NCBI GenBank assembly: GCA_964569095.1
Contig: CAZMTB010000208.1
Location: 1-10,622 of the forward strand
Source of the DNA: JALWSI01 sp964569095 [NCBI: uncultured Aquificales bacterium]
GTDB lineage: Bacteria > Thermosulfidibacterota > Thermosulfidibacteria > Thermosulfidibacterales
Length of the DNA: 10,622 nt
Reading direction: 5' to 3'
Notes under the pieces: model-generated
Seen by the model: the letters and a program-made list of their open reading frames with translations, nothing else
The model's database searches: none
What the model was told of the DNA's origin: nothing
Shown: one piece after another, positions 7,206 through 10,622 of the stretch
Layout of the letters: each line of letters starts with the position of its first letter
Position numbering within the stretch: position 1 is the stretch's first letter
Translations under genes and position numbers: made by a program

Positions 7206-8573
7206 ATGATAGAGAGATGCGTTCGCTTGGAGCCCAAAGACATTCCAAGAAGGTGGTACAACGTTCTTCCTGATCTGCCAAAACCCTTGGACGTGCCGCT
7301 TAATCCCCAGACGGGGGAGCCTCTCAAACCGGAGGATCTCTCGCCGATATTTCCCATGGCCCTGATAGAGCAGGAGATGTCTCCTGAGAGGTGGATAGAG
7401 ATACCCGACGAGGTGCTTGAGGCCTATGCCCTCTGGCGTCCATCGCCCCTCTACAGGGCCATAGGCCTGGAGAGGGCCTTAAAGACCCCTGCCAAGATCT
7501 ACTACAAGTACGAGGGGGTTAGCCCTGCCGGTAGTCACAAGCCCAACACCGCTGTTCCACAGGCCTATTACAATGCCAAGGCGGGAATAAGGCGTCTCGC
7601 TACCGAGACGGGGGCAGGGCAGTGGGGATCTGCCCTCTCCTTTGCCACCAAATTCTTCGGGATAGGGTGTACCGTTTACATGGTGAGGGTTAGTTACAAC
7701 CAGAAGCCCTACCGGCGTACCATGATAGAGACCTGGGGTTCCGAGGTCTTTCCCAGCCCCAGCGACAAGACCGAGACCGGGCGCAGAGCATTGCAGGAGA
7801 ACCCTGACAACCCAGGTTCTTTGGGATTGGCCATAAGCGAGGCGGTGGAAGACGCAGCAACCCACGATGACACCAACTACGCCCTGGGTTCGGTGTTGAA
7901 CCACGTGCTGCTTCACCAGACGGTTATAGGTCTCGAGGCCAAGAAGCAGATGGAGGTGGCTGGAGACTATCCCGACGTGGTGATTGGTTGCTGCGGAGGC
8001 GGAAGCAACCTTGGGGGTATTGCCCTGCCCTTCTACTACGACAAGGCGAACGGGAAGGATGTTCGCCTGTTGGCGGTTGAGCCTGCTGCCTGTCCCACCC
8101 TAACCAAGGGCATATTCGCCTACGACTATGGTGACGTGGCCCAGATGACACCGCTCTTGAGGATGTACACCCTGGGACACGACTTCATGCCCCCTTCCAT
8201 TCACGCGGGGGGGTTGCGGTACCACGGCGACTCGCCAATAATAAGCATGCTGGTGAAGGAGGAAGCCATGGAGGCGGTTGCCTACACCCAAAGGGCCATC
8301 TTCGAGGCGGCGGTTCTCTTTGCCCAGACCGAGGGCTTCATCCCCGCTCCCGAGACGGCCCACGCGGTGAAGGCAGCCATAGACGAGGCGGTTAAGGCCA
8401 AGGAGGCCAAGGAGGAGAAGGTGATACTCTTCAACTTCAGCGGTCATGGATTGATAGACCTGGCCTCTTACGATACATACCTGAAGGGAGAGATGCAGGA
8501 CTACGTGCTTCCCGACAGCGAGATAGAGAAGGCGCTGGAGAGACTTCCCAAGCTCGCAGTGGGTAGAGATTGA
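7206..8573 (+). CDS. trpB: Tryptophan synthase beta chain, TrpB2 type
   Basis: PLP enzyme that condenses serine and indole (in some members O-phosphoserine) into tryptophan. At 455 residues it is longer than classical TrpB1 (about 400) and matches the TrpB2 (trpB_rel) subfamily: an extended N-terminus with [13 protein letters not shown] (13-25), and [11 protein letters not shown] (106-116) with K112 as the PLP lysine. Further motifs are [10 protein letters not shown] (132-141) with the catalytic glutamate E134, the phosphate-binding [11 protein letters not shown] (261-271), [11 protein letters not shown] (331-341) and FSGHGLIDL (411-419). TrpB2 proteins generally lack the TrpA contact surface and often work without TrpA; no trpA or other trp gene is in the window. 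AAGGAG (7193-7198) lies 7 bp before the ATG. It is bracketed by an outer-membrane barrel gene upstream and an M23 gene 31 bp downstream. Confidence 0.95.
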   Translation: MIERCVRLEPKDIPRRWYNVLPDLPKPLDVPLNPQTGEPLKPEDLSPIFPMALIEQEMSPERWIEIPDEVLEAYALWRPSPLYRAIGLERALKTPAKIYYKYEGVSPAGSHKPNTAVPQAYYNAKAGIRRLATETGAGQWGSALSFATKFFGIGCTVYMVRVSYNQKPYRRTMIETWGSEVFPSPSDKTETGRRALQENPDNPGSLGLAISEAVEDAATHDDTNYALGSVLNHVLLHQTVIGLEAKKQMEVAGDYPDVVIGCCGGGSNLGGIALPFYYDKANGKDVRLLAVEPAACPTLTKGIFAYDYGDVAQMTPLLRMYTLGHDFMPPSIHAGGLRYHGDSPIISMLVKEEAMEAVAYTQRAIFEAAVLFAQTEGFIPAPETAHAVKAAIDEAVKAKEAKEEKVILFNFSGHGLIDLASYDTYLKGEMQDYVLPDSEIEKALERLPKLAVGRD

Positions 8574-8604
8574 AGAAGAATGAGGGCTGGTTGGAGGGTG
8601 AGAG

Positions 8605-9570
8605 GTGAGTAGAGAGAGCAACAAGATCAGGGTTATGATCTTTTCAGAGGACGGTTCCCGCTGGAGACAGTGGCTGTTGCCCAGGTGGGTCTTCAAGGCG
8701 GTGGCCGTTGCCACGGTTCTCTTCATCGTGGCCTTCGGAGGTGTATGCGGAGGGCTCTACTACGTGTGGCACCAGAACACCCAGGTGCCTGTCCTGAGGG
8801 AAAAGCTTGCCCACTATCAGATGGAGTTTCGCAAGATGGCCAAGAGGCTGGGCGAGGTGGAGAACCAGATGGTGAGGCTGCAGGCCTTTGACCAGAAACT
8901 GAGAATAATCGCAAACCTCGAACCATCTTCCAGAAAGGGGTTTGGTCTAAGGGGAACGGGAGGTCCAGAGCCCTTTGCCCTCCAGGGGAAGGGCAGCCTG
9001 CTATCAAGCACCGATGTCTTGCTGGGCAGCATGGACGAAGACCTCAACAAGCTGCGGGTGGAGGCCATGGAGCAGGAGGAGAGCTTCGTGGTTCTCGAGA
9101 GCTTCCTCAAAGACCAGCAGGTACTTCTCGCCCACACCCCTGCCATTGCTCCCACAAAGGGGTGGGTCACCTCTGGCTTTGGGTACAGGAAGGATCCTTT
9201 CACCGGGAGGAGGACCTTCCACGAGGGCTTAGACATCGCCGCCCGCGTGGGCACTCCCATAGTGGCAACCGCCGATGGGGTGGTGATGATGGCCGGATGG
9301 AAAGAGGGTTTTGGCAAGACCGTGATGATAAACCACGGGTTCGGTTACGTCACCAGGTACGCCCACTGCTCTAAAATCATCGTGAAACCCGGACAGCAGG
9401 TGAAGAGGGGAGAGGTGATAGCCTACGTGGGCAACACGGGACGTAGCACCGCTCCTCACCTCCACTACGAGGTGAGAATAAAGGGCAAGCCGGTTAATCC
9501 TTACCCCTACATTTTGGTGTGGGACAGCATAGACGGTTCCGATACCTATGCGTCTAACAATCCCTCCTGA
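8605..9570 (+). CDS. Membrane-anchored M23 (LytM-type) endopeptidase
   Basis: A 321-residue cell-wall protein with a short basic cytoplasmic N-terminus, one transmembrane helix at about 31-54 and a periplasmic coiled-coil-like region (63-103, and again about 145-172). The C-terminal M23 domain spans about 186-300. All catalytic features are present: HEGLD gives zinc ligands H206 and D210, YAH gives H253, and HLHYE at 285-289 gives H285 and the third ligand H287. This argues for an active peptidoglycan endopeptidase rather than an EnvC-like activator, though the coiled-coil plus LytM layout occurs in both. The GTG start at 8605 follows a GGAGGGTGAG ribosome site (8593-8602); the next in-frame start is the ATG at 8635. 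It begins 31 bp after trpB2 and its end overlaps the HAD gene by 23 bases. Confidence 0.93.
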   Translation: MSRESNKIRVMIFSEDGSRWRQWLLPRWVFKAVAVATVLFIVAFGGVCGGLYYVWHQNTQVPVLREKLAHYQMEFRKMAKRLGEVENQMVRLQAFDQKLRIIANLEPSSRKGFGLRGTGGPEPFALQGKGSLLSSTDVLLGSMDEDLNKLRVEAMEQEESFVVLESFLKDQQVLLAHTPAIAPTKGWVTSGFGYRKDPFTGRRTFHEGLDIAARVGTPIVATADGVVMMAGWKEGFGKTVMINHGFGYVTRYAHCSKIIVKPGQQVKRGEVIAYVGNTGRSTAPHLHYEVRIKGKPVNPYPYILVWDSIDGSDTYASNNPS

Positions 9571-10021
9571 GGAGAAGGAGAGGGAGTTCACCGCCATACT
9601 CACGGACTACAACGGGGTTCTGGCCCGTGATGGTCTTTTGCTGGAAGGGGTGGCAGAGGGAATACGGCAACTTGCGCGTACCTTCTCTGTACACGTGGCC
9701 ACTGCCGACACCTTTGGGACCGTTGCCAGGCAGTTGGAGGGGTTGCCCGTTGAGCTGGAGATTGTCCCTTCCCATGTGCCACAGGACGAGGCCAAGCTGG
9801 AGATACTGAAACGGCTGGGAGCAGAGAGGACCATTGCCATAGGTAACGGCAGGAACGACGTGTTGATGCTTCAGAACGCGGGGCTTGGGATCTGCGTGAT
9901 GGGGTGCGAGGGCGCGTCGGTTCGGGCGCTGGTGAGTGCCCAGGTGGTGGTGAATAGCGTAAGAGACGCCTTTGGCCTTCTGCTTAATCCCAGGCGCTTG
10001 GTGGCCACTCTTAGGAACTGA
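9548..10021 (+). CDS. HAD-superfamily protein, COG4087 'soluble P-type ATPase' type
   Basis: A compact 157-residue HAD-fold protein. Motif I reads TDYNGVLARDG (19-29) with D20 as the nucleophile, but N22 stands where most HAD phosphatases have the second aspartate (DxD). Motif II is probably T52 in ATADTFGT (51-58), motif III K83 in QDEAKLEIL (79-87), and motif IV GNGRND (99-104), again with Asn in place of the first Asp of the usual GDGxND. ADTFGT, GNGRND and the ending LLLNPRRLVATLR match the COG4087 group, related to the P domain of P-type ATPases but lacking membrane helices. The substrate is unknown. The ATG at 9548 lies inside the M23 gene with no clear ribosome site, so it probably depends on translational coupling. 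No other in-frame ATG, GTG or TTG precedes motif I. Confidence 0.83.
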   Translation: MRLTIPPEEKEREFTAILTDYNGVLARDGLLLEGVAEGIRQLARTFSVHVATADTFGTVARQLEGLPVELEIVPSHVPQDEAKLEILKRLGAERTIAIGNGRNDVLMLQNAGLGICVMGCEGASVRALVSAQVVVNSVRDAFGLLLNPRRLVATLRN

Positions 10022-10107
10022 GTCCCTTGTTGAGCCGCTTTCACTCGTAACTGTTCTTGCGTTAATCCGCGCTATCTCAGGGGGTGTTAGGCTGGGAGTT
10101 TCGTCTT

Positions 10108-10152
10108 CCTGCGGGGGTTGCAAAAGCCCTCGGCAGGGGTATCTATTACCCC
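10108..10152 (+). promoter_or_regulatory. Structured leader with two competing hairpins ahead of the M16 gene
   Basis: Hairpin A pairs 10108-10112 (CCTGC) with 10133-10137 (GCAGG). It continues inward through a G-G mismatch, four pairs (one G-U) of 10114-10117 with 10128-10131, a TT bulge and two GC pairs closing an AAAA loop (10122-10125). Hairpin B pairs 10136-10141 (GGGGTA) with 10147-10152 (TACCCC) around a 5-base loop. They share 10136-10137, so they cannot both form completely. B ends 16 bases before the ribosome site (10169-10174). No T-run follows, so it is not a standard terminator, and I recognise no known riboswitch. The rest of 10022-10107 shows no clear promoter. Confidence 0.35.
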
Positions 10153-10180
10153 CAATGAAGAGGGTACCGAGGAGAACGCC

Positions 10181-10622
10181 ATGGATAAGAGAAGGTTCAA
10201 AAGGATTCTGCTCCTGCTGGTCACTATTTTGGGAGTGGAGCTTGCAATTTCAGGAGGAGGGTATGCAAAGGTGAACCTGGACGTTAAGGAGAAGACTCTC
10301 TCGAACGGATTGAAGATTCTGGTCTTGGAAGACCACTCCACCCCCACCGCCACCTTTCAGGTGTGGTACAGGGTGGGTTCCCGGAACGAGGTGTACGGCA
10401 AGACGGGCATATCCCACATGCTTGAGCACATGATGTTCAAGGGCACCCACAAGTACGGTCCAGGAGAGTTCTCCAACATCGTGGCCAGGAACGGAGGGGT
10501 GGAGAACGCCTTCACCAGCCGTGACTACACCGCCTACTTTGAGAACTGGGCCAGCGACCGCATCGAGGTCTCCATGGAGCTGGAGTCTGACAGGATGTGC
10601 AACCTCCTGTTGGACGAGAAGG
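10181..10622 (+). CDS. Secreted M16 family zinc peptidase, N-terminal part
   Basis: 147 codons are visible before the window ends, so the protein is cut at its C-terminal side (M16 proteins usually have 400-900 residues). An N-terminal signal sequence (basic KRRFKR, hydrophobic 9-24, likely cut after A29 in GYA-K) sends it to the periplasm. The inverted zinc motif HMLEH (79-83) supplies two histidine ligands and the catalytic E82. It is followed by MMFKGT (84-89), NGGVENAFTSRDYTAYF (104-120) and ELESDRM (133-139), all typical of the M16 peptidase/processing-peptidase family. The third ligand, a glutamate about 75 residues further on, would lie outside the window. The ATG at 10181 follows GAGGAG (10169-10174); an earlier ATG at 10155 is out of frame. 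Substrate unknown; bacterial members degrade or process peptides in the periplasm, often as a pair of adjacent M16 genes. Confidence 0.92.
   Translation, partial: MDKRRFKRILLLLVTILGVELAISGGGYAKVNLDVKEKTLSNGLKILVLEDHSTPTATFQVWYRVGSRNEVYGKTGISHMLEHMMFKGTHKYGPGEFSNIVARNGGVENAFTSRDYTAYFENWASDRIEVSMELESDRMCNLLLDEK

Noticed and set aside
8100-8726. 208-residue minus-strand frame over the trpB2 end and M23 start
   Set aside because: Antisense shadow of two recognised proteins, with no ribosome site or recognisable domain.
9554-10123. 189-residue minus-strand frame over the HAD gene
   Set aside because: Antisense to a protein with full HAD motifs; low-complexity, His/Gln/Pro-rich translation typical of a shadow frame.
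10108-10152. Cyclic-di-GMP (GEMM) riboswitch, prompted by the GCAAAAGCC and GGGGTA...TACCCC pieces
   Set aside because: The GCAAACC segment, the GNRA-type first stem and the full spacing of GEMM are missing, so only a generic structured leader is claimed.

Overview
The window reads as a chromosomal stretch of a Gram-negative bacterium, probably a member of the Desulfobacterota (former Deltaproteobacteria) or a neighbouring lineage. The evidence is a type II secretion system, an outer-membrane beta-barrel protein, periplasmic peptidases with signal sequences, a UPF0280 protein and a COG4087-type HAD protein. Coding DNA is GC-rich with frequent AGG/AGA arginine and ATA isoleucine codons and proteins rich in E, K, R and V. 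That would fit a thermophile or moderate thermophile, but this is inference. Coding density is very high. The largest gene-free gap is 176 bp (6064-6239), and no rRNA, tRNA, CRISPR, IS element or phage gene is visible.

Layout. (1) 1-415, minus strand: the N-terminal part of a UPF0280 family protein, running off the left edge. (2) 530-1749, plus strand: a tRNA-dihydrouridine synthase (dusB type) overlapping a small Fis-like DNA-binding protein, the same gene pair as the enterobacterial dusB-fis operon. (3) 1754-1785: a hairpin between convergent transcription units, read as a terminator chiefly for the minus strand. (4) 1806-4997, minus strand: gspE-gspF-gspG of the type II secretion system, tightly packed, without the other gsp genes. 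(5) 5134-6063, plus strand: a lone GT2 glycosyltransferase, divergent from gspE. (6) 6177-10021, plus strand: a good sigma70-type promoter followed by a SphA/MetA-type outer-membrane protein, a TrpB2-type tryptophan synthase beta chain, a membrane-anchored M23 (LytM) protein and a small HAD-fold protein, with short gaps or overlaps that suggest one operon. (7) 10181 to the right edge: the start of a secreted M16 zinc peptidase, preceded by a leader that can fold into two mutually exclusive hairpins.

How the genes fit together. Much of the window concerns the cell envelope: GspE/F/G drive and build the secretion pseudopilus, the glycosyltransferase probably decorates a surface glycan, the barrel protein sits in the outer membrane, and the M23 and M16 proteins act in the periplasm. 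The dusB-fis pair is a translation/nucleoid pair. The barrel protein directly ahead of TrpB2, under one promoter, suggests but does not prove an aromatic-compound or indole uptake and salvage unit.

I did not find a clearly new defence or mobile system. The points most worth checking are the barrel-TrpB2 pair, the HAD protein with Asn at two usually acidic motif positions joined to an M23 gene, the possible RNA switch ahead of the M16 gene, and the crowded gspE/glycosyltransferase divergent region with its A10 tract.
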